Positions 32,665-45,052 of a stretch of 64,000 nt of DNA are shown piece after piece. Origin of the DNA: Ahaetulla prasina (Eukaryota > Chordata > Lepidosauria > Squamata > Colubridae); contig NC_080546.1 of assembly GCF_028640845.1 (NCBI RefSeq), forward strand, positions 31,951,020-32,015,019, read 5' to 3'. Made by a program: the position numbers and the translations under genes. Under the pieces are notes generated by a model. The model did no database searches. It was not told the DNA's origin and saw only the letters and a program-made list of their open reading frames with translations. Position 1 is the first letter of the stretch; the number at the start of each line of letters is the position of its first letter.

Positions 32665-34269
32665 TTCTAAGGGATTAAAGTCCACTGAAGAGAGTTTGAT
32701 GGAAGAGATGCAACGCAAGAAAGAACATGCTATGAAGGATCTGTCAAGTTGACGTAACTGTCTAGCTAGACAAGAGAAACCAATGATAGCAATAGGAATG
32801 CTCACGTTTTACCAGCTGTGAGAAGGTACAGCAGGGATTTTAAGGTAATAGTTCTCCCAAAGTGACCTTTGGGCAATTTAAACGATTGTTAATAAAATGC
32901 AAAACATATTTAAGAAGAAACAAATTACCAATTTCCAGCATCCTTCATAAGTACGTTGGTGGCATTAGTCCTCCTCTAGGGCAAATAAGAGACCAGCTCA
33001 GCAAGTTTCTGTGGTGACCCTTGCCCTCTTTCCCCCCTCTTCTCTTTAGGTGTCTTTCCCACAGGCAGCTGATGAAGAGGAGGTGGATATTATGTTACAA
33101 GCCCAAAAATGCCCAAATAGCCTGAATTTATCAGTTCATTAATCTACCTATTTGTATTAATTGTCTTATCAAGCATGTTTTTCCCCAACAATTCTAGAGA
33201 AAGTCTATTTTAAATATTTTGTGCAGAAGCTATTGAACTCAATGTTAGAAAATCTTTTTTCTCTATACTATAAAATGAATATATGGTGCTGTTATCCAGA
33301 CTTATTTTCAAGTCCATTACCATCAATCTCTTTTATTAAAATTAAAATGCAGTTACAGTATTGTGAAGCCAAGTCTGAAAACGACCTGTGGTTTGAACCC
33401 ATGATTTGCAAATTAGGTTATCAATCATACAGACTTCCAAAGTCATCCTATGCATTTCCAAAGGCAATTGCCATGTATAGACTTGAACCTGAGACTTCAA
33501 GGCCTACTCTATTACTTTAACTACTGTACTACATTAGCTGGAACATTCACATGGTAATAAACTCATAACCCTGCAGGTTGGGAAATCAGATGACTATAGG
33601 AATGATGAGTTGGATGTATTGCTGGAAATTATTCAGACCTGTATGGACAAGGTGACATGGTGAATAATATATAGACCTAGGTCTTTTAGTTCTTCCCCTT
33701 TGCCATCAACCTACATGACTACAATGACTTTGCTTGAATAGTGTTTGTCTGTTCTTGTCTTATAGCTTCACTTCCAATTTCTTACACTTAACAGCCACAT
33801 TTGGAGCCCTTGCTTTGCTCTCAGATCATGCTAGATCCAAACATATTGAATCATTCTAGCTAACAAGCTTGGCTTTCATGCAATCATGAGATGCATTTCA
33901 GGCATCCTTCTATAAAAGAAAAAAAAACCTCATGAGACTAATTCTGTCATATTCTGGTTTCTGAGCTTACCTTCTCTTTAATACTTTGCTTTAAGGAAAT
34001 TTGGTGAATTGAATACACAAGAGATCTAATTCACTGCCATAGAAGAACATTTTTGTCTTTCCTATTGACCAAACAGGTGCCTGTATGTCTGAATTCTAAA
34101 GTCCCAGAGTACTTTAGCTTTTTCATTTTTCAATTACTTTCTCTATTTTATGGTCCCATCAATTCTTGTTTGTAGACAAATGGTATTTCTTATAGGTCTT
34201 CCAATGCACCATTGTTGCTACTGTGTCATGCTGTTGTTTGTAGTCAGACTGTGTGATCTTCTTGCAGTA
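32665..34269. other. Stretch with no recognised gene
   Basis: A pyrimidine tract with TTTAG and an acidic open segment at about 33020-33135 resembles a splice acceptor plus exon but has no matching donor; not accepted. Nothing else is supported. Confidence 0.4.
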
Positions 34270-34515
34270 GCTAAACATTATTTTTATTGTTTTATTTATT
34301 TCTATCCCACCTTTGTGATTTTTACAAATAATTCAAGGCAGTAAAAATATTCACTACATTTCCTCCTATTTTCCTTAAAACAACCAGCCTGTGAGGTGAG
34401 TTGGCTGAAAGTGTGGCTGGCCCAAAGTCGTCTAGCTGTCTTTTATGACTGAGGTAGGACTTTACCTCACAGCCTCCCACTTTCCACTGTGGTGCTCTAA
34501 CCACTAAATCAAACT
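34270..34515 (-). mobile_element. tRNA-derived SINE, antisense
   Basis: The minus strand reads a tRNA-like head (TTTAGTGGTTAGAGCACC), then TTGGGCCAGCCACACTTTC, CTCACCTCACAGGCTGGTTG and GGTGGGATAGAAATAAATAA at the tail. Same family as 10700-10935. Confidence 0.65.
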
Positions 34516-35561
34516 GGTTCTAGCAACTACATAAGAAATAATAATATAAGTAACCAGCAGCCACCCCAATGACTCTGATGTGAAAGGCAGAATTCTGTTT
34601 AGTGGTTTTACGCTGAATAAACATTAAGACATAGAAATCATATTAATGAAGTTGAGTCTTATAAAAAGCTAATATTGTTGTTAATAGTTGTCATATTAAT
34701 GTTAAGCAAATATTTTAATGCATGAGTTCTTGTTTAGAGGATTGTTTTGATATTTTGACACTATAGAGAAGGTTATACATTTCATTTCCATTTTTTATTG
34801 TTAAATAAACTGACTAAGCTTAAGCATAAGCATAAACTGAGAGGGGTAAATATGCTCTAGTCTAGGCAATAAAATATGTTTGTTTTGTGGACTTCGTTTT
34901 CTGCCAATAATTTAAAAATAACCAGTGGATTGCCTCACAATCACAATGTACAAATGTGATGTTTAAAAACATTTCTTATATACCATAAAATTAGATCTCT
35001 TTATGTCCAACAATATGATCCCACTTATTTGTATATGGGAGTAATAGTTTATTTACTACTGGTATAGTTTTAGATTCTTCTATCCACCTCTACAATAATT
35101 CTACCAACTGTACAAAAAATTTATTTCCTAAAAATCTATTCCATTATTAAAACGTCCAGAATCCAGATATCAATTTGCAGCCGTCAGTCTCCTATAGCAT
35201 TATAATGGCAGCAAAGTGATACACAAAACTCTCATTTTTACTATCTAGTGTTCATCTGGATTACTGCAAATCAGATGTGGTAATGCTATTATTCCATAAT
35301 AGAACACCTGTCTAGGTAGGCTGAGATGAAAATGCAGATTTTTTTTAATGAAGCACAACAGGTGCTTCATAAGGTAACCCAGACAAGAAGCACCAACCAC
35401 AAATACCAACACTGTATTGTATGGTTACAGTAATAGAATCTTGCAACCCTCCCTGCCTTACTTTTACTTGCCTGAAAACTAGGGAGTATCCTTCTGAGAT
35501 ATTTTCTACATCCCCAGCCCTCCTTCAGACTCAGATGTTGTTATCAGACAGTTGCCTAGGC

Positions 35562-35696
35562 CAGGGGTCTCCAACCTTGGTCCCTTTAAGACTTGTGGAC
35601 TTCAACTCCAAGAGTCCCTCAGCCAGCAAAGCTGGCTGAGGAACTCTGGGAGTTGAAGTCCACAAGTTTTAAAGGGATCAAGATTGGAGACCCCTG
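35562..35696. mobile_element. Fold-back hAT MITE, member 2
   Basis: Palindrome with arms CAGGGGTCTCCAACCTTGG and ATTGGAGACCCCTG, and inner arms GACTTCAACTCC and GGAGTTGAAGTC. The exact TSD GCCTAGGC is at 35554-35561 and 35697-35704. 135 bp. Confidence 0.85.
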
Positions 35697-35867
35697 GCCT
35701 AGGCTGTAGCTCTTCTTCTGCCTTCCTAGGTAATTTCCATATAACATGAAAACATGGCAGCAACAAACTTTTAGTATCCATGAGAATTTTAGAATAATAC
35801 ATAAAAATATAGAGCGTTTTATTGCCATTGGTGGCCTTTCTAATATGTAATGTAAAATTGCCTGGAC

Positions 35868-35945
35868 AGAGAGAGGGGGGAAGAGAGGGAGGGAGGGAGA
35901 GAGAAAAAGAGAGAGAAAGGGAGGGAGGAATGGAGAAAGGGATAA
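35868..35945. repeat. Polypurine (GA-rich) tract
   Basis: Nearly pure G/A on the plus strand with GAGAGAGG, GGGAGGGAGGG and AGAAAAAGAGAG blocks. Low-complexity sequence; the long minus-strand frame across it is compositional. Confidence 0.85.
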
Positions 35946-36170
35946 GAACAGAGTGGTGACAAAAAAATAGAGAAAATGGGAAGAGACAGGTAGGAGTGTC
36001 AGCAAAGCAGTTAGAATTTATTTAAATTTGAGAAATGTCCTAATGGTATAAGAAAAGAGGAGCAGAAAAAGCAGCCAAAAAAAAGTGTTGGGAACAAGCA
36101 TTTCTCCTGCACAGACCTGACTGGCAACTAATGACTATCTGGACAGCTAGAAGCCATTAAAGAAATCAAC

Positions 36171-36897
36171 TTATTTATTTATTTTAATTATTTATTTATT
36201 ATTTAGTTTTTTATACCGCCCTTCTCCCGAAGGACTCAGGGTGGTGTACAGCCAGATTAAAACAGTGCAATATACAAATTAAAACAACAGTTAAAATAAC
36301 ATATTATATAATTGGCCGAAAATTAAAACCGTCAAATTTGACCCCAAAAATAAAATACCCCAGTTAAAATTATTAAAATTCAAAAAAGTTAAAAAGTTAA
36401 AAAGTTAAGCCAGTCCCGCTTGAATAAACAAGTACATTTTCAATTCACGGCAAAAGGTCCGAAGGTCAGGTAGTTGACGCAAACCAGGGGGAAGTTCGTT
36501 CCAGAGGGTAGGTGCTCCTACAGAGAAGGCCCTTCCCCTGGGGGCCGCCAGCCAACATTGCTTGGCGGATGGCACCCTGAGAAGACCCTCTCTGTGTGAG
36601 CGTACGGGTCGATGGGAGGCATAAGGTAACAGCAGGTGGTCCCGTAAGTACCTGGGCCCTAAGCCATGGAGCGCTTTAAAGGTGGTAACCAATACCTTGA
36701 AGCGCACCCGAAAGACCACAGGTAGCCAGTGCAGACTGCGCAGGAGCGGTGTTACACAGGAGCAACGTGTGGCTCCCTCAATCACCCGCGCAGCTGCATT
36801 CTGGACTAACTGAAGCCTCCGAGTGCACTTCAGGGGTAGCCCCATGTAGAGAGCATTGCAATAATCCAGACGAGAAGTGACAAGAGCGTGAGTGACT
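36171..36897 (-). mobile_element. CR1 LINE 3' end, antisense
   Basis: Same family as 28326-30529: an ATTTATTT tail at 36171-36205, then a UTR with ACCGCCCTTCTCCCGAAGGA. The end of the RT ORF on the minus strand (36405-36845) has the LQLVQNAAARVIEGATR motif and the C-terminal TLWNELP block. 5'-truncated at about 36897. Confidence 0.8.
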
Positions 36898-37586
36898 TCT
36901 CTATAACCAGGCCTTTTTTTTTTTTTTTTGCGAATGATTCAATAATGATACCATGGACCTGAGTAGAAATTAGTAACAGGATAGCAAATATTATGCTGAT
37001 ATTGTTCTAGGTAGGCTCAAGGTTAGATGGAGAACCCTTTTATTCATTAACAGGGAAAGATTGGCAGAGAGAGAGGAACATGGAGGAACCTATAACCATA
37101 ACATTCCCTAAGAGGAATGTACTTTGATTGACACACAGTTTCCTTTGATTAAAAAAAAAGGTGGTTTTTTCCATAGTCCTAAACAAAATTGAGAAGTTTT
37201 AAGGAAATACATATTTGAATATCTTTTCAGGGAGTTAACCTGTATTTGAAGAAATATATGAACTGTTTGGAGTTTTATTTTCAAAAGTCTTTTTACATTT
37301 AACCGCTCTGTCAGGGGGAAATACTTAATGTATAAAACTTCCCCTATCCCTGTGTCTACATGATTTTAAAAAAATGGCATCTGTGGAATTTCTCCTTAGG
37401 CAGACATAACATGACAAATAATCTTAATTTTAAAAGAAATTCACACCTGTGAAAATGAGTGGGTTGGCCATTTGTTTGTAGTTCTTTCCTGTCAAAATGC
37501 TGCAATACCAGTGAATTCTAATCGTCACAACCTGCTGCTGTAGGATTATTAAAAGGACTTTCTCAATATTTTCTCATCCCCTAGGA

Positions 37587-37709
37587 CAGGGGTCTGCAAA
37601 CTTGGCTCTTTTAAGACTTGTGGACTTCGAGTCCCTCAGCTTTGCTGGCTGAGGAACTCTGGGAGTTGAAGTCCACAAGTCTTAAAAGAGCCAAGTTTGC
37701 AGACCCCTG
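37587..37709. mobile_element. Fold-back hAT MITE, member 3
   Basis: Arms CAGGGGTCTGCAAACTTGGC and GCCAAGTTTGCAGACCCCTG are a perfect inverted pair. The exact TSD CCCTAGGA is at 37579-37586 and 37710-37717. 123 bp. Confidence 0.9.
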
Positions 37710-37717
37710 CCCTAGGA

Positions 37718-39119
37718 TTATAAGAGGAAAATTAGTTATCAGATCTGAAATTTGAAGGTCTGGCTATACTAATTATAAAAAAAATGAAGAGCAACCAACT
37801 ATGTTGGGAGAGCAAAGGGAAAACAACATTCCAATACGAATAAAAAAAGAAAACAAATTATAGTGTAGCTTGTTAAGATAGGGTGGAGAAAAGACAATAT
37901 ATAAAATAGGAGTGGAAGGAAATTACTCTAGACAAAATTAAAGGAAGGGTTGGAGTAGGAGAAAAGTAAATGAAAATACCTAGGGGAAAAATATAACCTA
38001 AAATATAGCTATAGGATTTCTGAATTTGAGAATGGAAAAACAATATTTAAATAGAACATGTAGCAATTTTATACTTGAAAAGATCATATTCAGGACTACA
38101 GTGGGACGGATGATGATAGCTACCAGTTAGTTGCTGGGTTAGTATCTTCTCACACTACAGTTTAAACCAATTTCTCAACAATGACAAGCACACTCATAGT
38201 CATCAAAAAGCCAAAGGAACAATATGAAGTTATTTCACTTATATGGATTTAGCTTTATTTCCTGTAGAGGGAATGACCTAATTTGTTATGCAAGGATAGA
38301 TTAGGATTTGAAGCAAGAGATAACATAATCAAGTAGTAGCATCACCAGGAATGAGCAGCACAAGGGAGGAAAAGAAAAAAAGAAACAGTATATTTAGGCT
38401 ACCTAATTCAATCCTTAGCTCATAGGTGATCCCATGTAAATTGTACGCCTATTTTATTATTTCACTAATTTACAAATTGCTCTGCCATCCCATGTCTGCT
38501 AAAAAAAATCCTATTTATATTTTATTTCTGTTCTTCATTAAGCAGACATCCGTATTTTTCACACAATGTACAGTTGCAGTTACTCCTATCTCTTTAACAG
38601 GAAGAGGAAATTAATATGATAACATTTGCCAGCTTTGTTAGCATGGGTGTGTAGGAAAATAACAGTGAATCTTCTCATACCAGCCAGCCCATTTATAAGT
38701 ATCTAGAGGGGGAACACCTTTTCCTGGTTGAAGGAGGCGAAACATTTAGGAAGTTAGACCAGTCATGAAAATCTTGTTCCATGAGTCTTGAATGCCTAAA
38801 TTCACTTTATTTACTTGTGAAGACATTTTTACTTTGAGAAAGGTCAATATGTTAAATTGGCCTGAGAAACCTCACAAAATGATTTTATTTAGATGGGTGA
38901 ATTAAAATCCATTGGGATGGATTGCACATATGGCAATGCTCACCATTTTTGAGAATACTCATTCAATTTCCCTGGAACTCCATCAGCTTCTTGCATGCCC
39001 CAAACTTCTTAATATAATTAGATGCTGGGAATTGTGGTTTCTTCAATGTGTCTATGAATATTCTTTGCCTTTGGGTTTGGTGGGATGGTTGGACGCAACT
39101 AAACAGATGGTTCTGCAAA
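37718..39119. other. Stretch with no recognised feature
   Basis: AT-rich; no supported exon or named repeat. Confidence 0.4.
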
Positions 39120-40206
39120 TAACCTGACCCTGTAGTGCTTTAGAGGTTACTGTAAGCACCTTAAATTGACCCAGAAGTGAATGGGACCGAGTGTAGCTCA
39201 TGTAATGACAGAATGGGACAAATTGCCACAGCCAACCCGCCATGGCCAACTCGCCATGGGACAAATCAACAATTCAATTTAATTATTTAAAACAATTAAA
39301 AAGCTATTTTAACTTTTGTTGTTCACATTTCATTTTGTCCCTCCCTCCTTTGAAATCCTTTCTTTAGTGATTCTATTCCACTATTTCTATATTAGTGTAA
39401 CTCCTGTCCCATGGTGAGTTGTCCTGCGACGAGTTAGCTGTGGCAGGTTGTCCTGTGGCGATTTGGCCATGGCAAGTTGTTCTAGACCTAGATCCATGTA
39501 GCGATTGACCTGCCCGTGCCACTGCATTTTAGACAAGCAGCAACTTATAAATCTCTTCAAGGGTTGACCCCTGAAGAGTCATTGAAGTAATCCAAGATGT
39601 AGTGCTGTGACCAGAAGTTCCAGAATGGGCATAATTGACTCACTAGATAATTTGTGTAAAGGCCTTGCTGGTTATACCTATCACTTGATCTTGGAGAATG
39701 AGTCATCAATCCAGAAGAATGTCCCCCTCCCCATTATGTATCAACAGTATCTGAGAGACTACAGCCCCATGCAGAGTCTTCTTCCCCATCCAGACCCCCA
39801 CAGCCTTCAGGCACTGACAAAGAATCCTGACCACGTGTCTTGGGCAGCCTCGGGCAAAAATGTATTGCTCAAAATCATCAGCATACTGATGGTACTTAAC
39901 TCTGCACTAATGAATGACCTCACCTAGTGACTTCCTGTGGGTAGATGTTAAATAGGAGTGGGAAAAGAATTAAACCCCAAGGCATTCTGTAATGAAGGAG
40001 TCTAGGACAGGACTTCCCCACCAGTGATAGGAACCAGTCCCCAGCTAAGGGAAAAACACACCATAATAGTGTTTAACACTCCACTCCACCCTAGGAGTAA
40101 ACCATAATTAATGGTATTGAAAGCTATTGAGAAATCAAGGAGGGCACACTACCCTATCCAAGCTATCAGAGGCTATCTGTAAATGTGATCAATGCTATCT
40201 TAGTAT

Positions 40207-40687
40207 AATTGATGATTTTCCGGGAGGGCATTACGAAAAAAATTAGTACAATTGCGGAGGCTGCGGCCTACGTGGAGGAACACAAAGCCCTCCTGGAATT
40301 AGATGACCCAGGAGTTGAAGAAGGGGAGGTTATAGACCATGGGGCGGAGGCGGCTGCCGCTGTTGCGGCCCTGGAGTTGGGTCAGGCTGAACCCAGAGTT
40401 CTGAGATCCAAAACTAGGAAGTGACAATGATATTTGGTATTGTGTTGATTTTCCTTATTCTCCTTTGTATGATATTCTGATTATTCTTGACCCTTCTTTA
40501 TTGCGTATGTAAGATTGATAAACTTAGCTACTTCGTATCACCTGCTTGCCATATGGCTGTTGTATGTGTTTAAAATTTTGAGTAAAATTCTTATCTTGTA
40601 TAAGAAAAATGAAAATTTACCATACCTGATATGTATTTGTATAAACCTTTTTTGACCAATAAAAACTTTTTGGAAAAAAAAAAAAAA
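40207..40687 (+). mobile_element. L1-like insertion carrying an ORF1-type tail
   Basis: Bounded by an exact 16-bp TSD AATGCTATCTTAGTAT (40191-40206 and 40688-40703) and ending in a poly(A) run at 40674-40689 after CCAATAAAAACTTTTTGG. This is the signature of L1-type target-primed insertion. The first half is an open frame (to 40424) whose peptide resembles the C-terminus of L1 ORF1p (REGITKKISTIAEAAAYVEE, then a hydrophobic/acidic end). About 250 bp of UTR follows, with no ORF2 between. Confidence 0.65.
40209..40424 (+). pseudogene. L1 ORF1p C-terminal fragment
   Basis: About 70 codons ending in a basic tail (LRSKTRK) and TGA. The order (F-x-G basic patch, then EAAAYVEEHKALLEL) recalls the C-terminal domain of L1 ORF1 proteins. 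It is 5'-truncated and the initial Met codons are probably internal. The alternative is that it is the C-terminus of a different retroelement protein. Confidence 0.4.
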
Positions 40688-42197
40688 AATGCTATCTTAG
40701 TATTGTAACCCAGACTAAAACCCAGCAGAAAATGCCTACTATCTTCTCAACAAGCTACTCCAAGAATAAAAAAAAATAAAGACTGGATGAAAATTGTCAG
40801 TTGGAGCCAGTGATGGGCCTTTGAGGTGAGAGTTCATCATCACTTTTTTCAAATCAGAGACCTATTCATCACTACCTGCTTTCAACCACATGTCATCGCC
40901 CAAGTGACCTGGATCAGTCAGGTGCCATCTGGATCTAGTACACAAGAGGCAGAACATAGAACCCAAGGACCCTTTATCAAGACTAATAGGCTTGAATTCC
41001 TATCTTCCAGATAATCAATCAATAAGATAGGACCCACACAACAAGGATCCAACTCCATTAGGATCCAAGCAACATAAAAAAAGTTCTCACACTGGTTTGC
41101 AAGGGTTTCCCCAGCCTACAGGATCTAGAAGGGATTGAATGATCCAAAACAAAGTCCACTAGCTGAATATCCCTGAGTGTAACAAGAGCAGAAAAACAAG
41201 TAGATGAAGTCGTACTTATCACAAGGCAGCCCTTCATAAATTCTTGCTAGCTTTCTCCAGCAGCTTTCTCGGCATCCCTTGTGCCACTTTTATCTCTTGA
41301 AGTTCCTTTGGAAATGAGGGGAACCTCTGGGATCCAGAAACAAAGACCGTCTGCAAAAGATGATTTCATATAACCAAGAATCTAGTTGCATGCTCATCCC
41401 AAGCAGCAACAGGCTTTGGCTAAACTATGCCACAATTTCAAGTATATCCCACATTCCCTCTGAAATCCTATTGGGTTAGGGTGTTGATTTGTAGCTTTAC
41501 CTAGCTAATTTTGCTGATTGTAGAGGTGAAAAAACAAACATTCTAATCTGCTTAATACTGGAATGGGAAACTGATCAAAAACCTGGGTTGCACGCTAGAG
41601 TGTAGAAAAAAACATCCCAGAAAGAGGCAATGGCATGCAACTCTGTACTTTTGCCAAGAAAACTATATGGATAACTCTATGTAGACCTTAGCAGTTGGGT
41701 GACATTCAGACGAATTTACCTTTTAGTGCTCCTGTAACCAGGCAATTTCATCATATGTGGAAATGGGTCAGACTAAATTTAGATTCCTGAATGACCCTTG
41801 TTTGGTCCTCCCACAATATATTAAAACTTTGTCCCATCCAGTTAAAAGTATTGTGGTGAAAGAGTTAGCATGTCATGCAAATGCAGCCCTCACATAAAGT
41901 CAGTGTGTGGTTGTTTTTCCATTTATATAATCTTTCTCTTTCTTTATTGAAAATGAGCTGAAGACTAGAAGTGATTGTGTCAACTTCTGTTCCAAAACAT
42001 CCTTATAACCAAAAGAGAATAGATTATATTCTGGCCAAAATTATATTCTCCCTTCTGTTTTTATTTTACAGGGTAACTGTAATTAGTTCATCTTGCCATT
42101 ATCACGAAGTTTTGAATTTGGGTTTTATTTTCTCCCAGTATTTGCAAATGCAGAGTTTGAGTTAGCTTGGATTCAAAAGTACATTTAAAATTGACAA

Positions 42198-42564
42198 ACG
42201 GTAGTCCTCAACTCAACAATCATTATATAGTGACCGTTCGTAATTACAACAGCACTGAAAAAAGTGACTAATAATAGTTTTTCACAAGACCGTTGCAGCA
42301 TCCCCATGGTCACATGATTAAAATTCAAATGGTTGGCAACTGGCTCATATTTATGACGGTTGCAGTATCCCAGGTCATGTGATCACTTTTTGTGACCTTC
42401 TGGCAAGCAAAGACAATGGGCAAGCCAGTGTTACAACCTTAACAACTGTAGTGCTTCATGTAACTGTGGCAAGAAAGATCATAAATGGGTCAAAAATAAC
42501 TTAACAACTTTCTTAGCAGTGGAAATTTTGGACTCAATTATATTCGTAAATTGAGGACTACCTG
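42198..42564 (+). mobile_element. Mariner-type MITE copy 6
   Basis: Left end CGGTAGTCCTCAACTCAAC (first bases worn), right end AATTGAGGACTACCTG followed by TA. The body has CACATGATTAAAATTC and the usual GTTGCAGTATCC phrase. Confidence 0.65.
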
Positions 42565-44760
42565 TACTTTATCACCTGTCTCGCTTAGCTCAGATTACTT
42601 GAAAATAACTTTAAAAACCGGTAAGACCAATATTAGAAGCCTATGCAACACTCTAAGGATGAATATGCAGTTGTGTTTCTTCTAAGAATGCATTAGCATT
42701 GAAATGAAATTTTCCCACACTCTTTACTACAGAGTAAATCTTAGCTAACAAGCCGATGCTACTGCTATCTATCTGAAAACTCTACCCTTGTTAAAAGATG
42801 ATTCTGCTTTTGCAAGGCCTCTCCCAAAATGAAGTCATTATGCTAATGGCTATCTTATCTTTGAATTAAAATCAATAAGCTAAGTGCATGAAAGGAAAGG
42901 AAGTTAACAGATCACAGAAACATTTTTGCTTTTTTTTTTTGCTGGAATCTGTTTTTCATGGTGAGTGACAGCTGTCTTTCATATTTTCTCATATAGCCAA
43001 AGTTTAAAAAATAGCTAAGAATGCTAGTTTAAGAAATCGGACCAATGGGACTACTGGTAATTTTGTTGCATTTTTGGCCTATAATTCTGCATACTAAGAA
43101 GATCACATTTTAGTGTTTCCTTTATTGCCTAGCTTTTTTTTGTTAACGTTTAACATTTTAATTTCTAATCTTTCAAATGTTTTGTTTTATATTGCTATTT
43201 TATGATGTTGAAAACTGCCCATAGTTGCTTGTCTATGAGATGGAGAGCATATAAAATTAATAAATAAAGTACTGAAAGAAGAATATGAATGTGTGTATGT
43301 ATGTTTATATCTATGTGTATTTATATAGGATTATAAAATGTTATCTAAGAACAAGAAAATAATTAGGCAATTAGTAAAACTTGGTAATTGGGCCTGTTCC
43401 CCCCCCCCAAGAGCAACATTTTTAATTTAAATTAAATTTAAAAGCACATTTTAAAAAATGTGTAATCTATTATGGTATTCAGTCATCATATGAGAGATGT
43501 TAAGCATTTCAAGAAATCTTCTGAGGCAGATTTTCCAAGATGGAATATATGAAATTTCCAAAAATATATTAACAATATCTGAAACCTTTAGAAAGTTAAA
43601 GGCAGACTTGATGTATTAAGAAAATAATACAAAACTCTTAAAAGTGTGATCACTATTATGTTGAAGACTAGCAATGAGAACATTGACATGTCTCCAGACC
43701 AAAACAACCAATGACAAGGAAACTATCTGAAACTATCATAGATTTTAAAGTTTTCTACAAAAATTCTATATAATTATTTATTATTATAAAATTTGGAACA
43801 AAAACCCTGTTAAATTTCTGTAACGGTTTTAATTAACAAAGTAATTTGTTGAGTTGACATACTGTATTAAACCATGTTTTCTTAAAATAATTTATAAAAC
43901 AAACCACAATTGGCTGGGTCCGTGCAACACTGTATGTCAAAACCTTTTTGGCTTTGACAAACTGTATGTACCACATCAGGATGTGCAATATAAAGGCAGA
44001 TTTGGAACACAAACCACCTTCTTTTAAAGAGCTTTTGGCAGTTTGACTTTGTTCATCAGTTGTTGGTGTTTCCAATTTTATTGTTTTTGTGCCGGATCCA
44101 CTGGATTTGTTGTTACTTTGTGATACCATTTTTCTGTGTGCCTGTTTATAAGACAATTGTGTTTTTAACTTGTATTTCGGATGATTTGTCTTTATGAAAG
44201 GGCAACCTAACCTGTGTCATATGCTGCTTCCAATCCTGTCTAAACAAGTGAGTAATTCTCCTTCTTGAATTTATGTAGCAATAGATAAAATATTCTAAGT
44301 TAATACCAACAAATGCAAAGGCAAATGCAGACTTGTCAATTTTTACATATTCATAAGGCAACCTAAGCCTCAAACTAGAAGGGAAAATACCTCATGTAGA
44401 CTATAAATTCCCTAAAAGAATATGGTATCTTGAGTAGTATTTGCACTCTAAGCTTAAGCACCTCTTAAATTTTCATTCCGTTCTCAGTTATGGATAGTTG
44501 CTCTTATATCCTGCCACAAGAGCAGTGGTGTTTTGCAAGAAGCAGGAACACTAGATAGTCCAAGATGGCTATTCCTTAGGGTCAGAAGACAGGCATTGGT
44601 TCTTTTTGGGTTGCGTTTTTTTGGGTGTTTTTTTTTTTGTATTGTTGAAATTACTGTTAACATCGTACAGTTATAGCTATTAGCATGTATGTTATTTACC
44701 ATTGATCTCTCTCCGATTGTGCTTTATTTGCATTGTTATCCTGACATAGCACTGTCTTTT
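42565..44760. other. Stretch with no recognised feature
   Basis: Several frames of 70-110 codons on the minus strand (43833-44702) have no splice context or recognisable domain. Short C and T homopolymers occur at about 43400 and 44625. Confidence 0.4.
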
Positions 44761-44790
44761 AAAAAAAAAAGAAGAAGAAGAAGACGACGA
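44761..44790. repeat. A-run and (AAG)n tract
   Basis: Ten A residues followed by AAG/ACG triplets. Simple repeat just upstream of a SINE. Confidence 0.85.
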
Positions 44791-44837
44791 CAGGCATTGG
44801 GCACTCTTGCCTTGGACATCTCCTATCTAGTTTCACA

Positions 44838-45052
44838 CAGCTGCGGTGGTACAGTGGTTAGAGTGCAGTACTGCAGGCTACTTCTGCTGATCACCGGCTG
44901 CCAGCAGTTTGGAAGATCGAATCTCACCAGGCTCAAGGATGACTCAGCCTTCCATCCTTCAGAGGTCGGTAAAATGAGGACCCAGATTGTTGGGGGCAAT
45001 ATGCTGAGTCTCTAAACTGCTTAGAAAGGCTGTAAAGCTAGTGGTAGAATAG
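44838..45052 (+). mobile_element. tRNA-derived SINE, plus strand
   Basis: A box (GGTGGTACAGTGGTTAGAG), worn B box (GATCGAATCTC), then TGACTCAGCCTTCCATCC, AAAATGAGGACCCAGATTG and TTGGGGGCAA. Relative of the antisense copies at 5868 and 50318. The CR1-type tail is mostly lost. Confidence 0.7.

Larger units (their letters stand above)
39120..41080 (-). mobile_element. Old CR1 LINE, antisense, split by an L1-like insertion
   Basis: Low-identity antisense CR1: TGCTTTAGAGGTTACTGTAAG, TTGAAGTAATCCAAGATG, CATCAGCATACTGATGGTAC and TGGTATTGAAAGCTATTGAG all parallel the younger copy at 28326-30529 in the same order. It is interrupted at 40207-40687. The outer boundaries are approximate. Confidence 0.6.

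Noticed and set aside
33020..33140. Plus-strand pyrimidine tract, AG and acidic frame
   Set aside because: No donor or stop in exon-like position and no recognisable protein.
35619..36005. 128-codon minus-strand ORF
   Set aside because: Driven by the GA-rich tract and a fold-back MITE; Leu/Pro/Ser low-complexity peptide.
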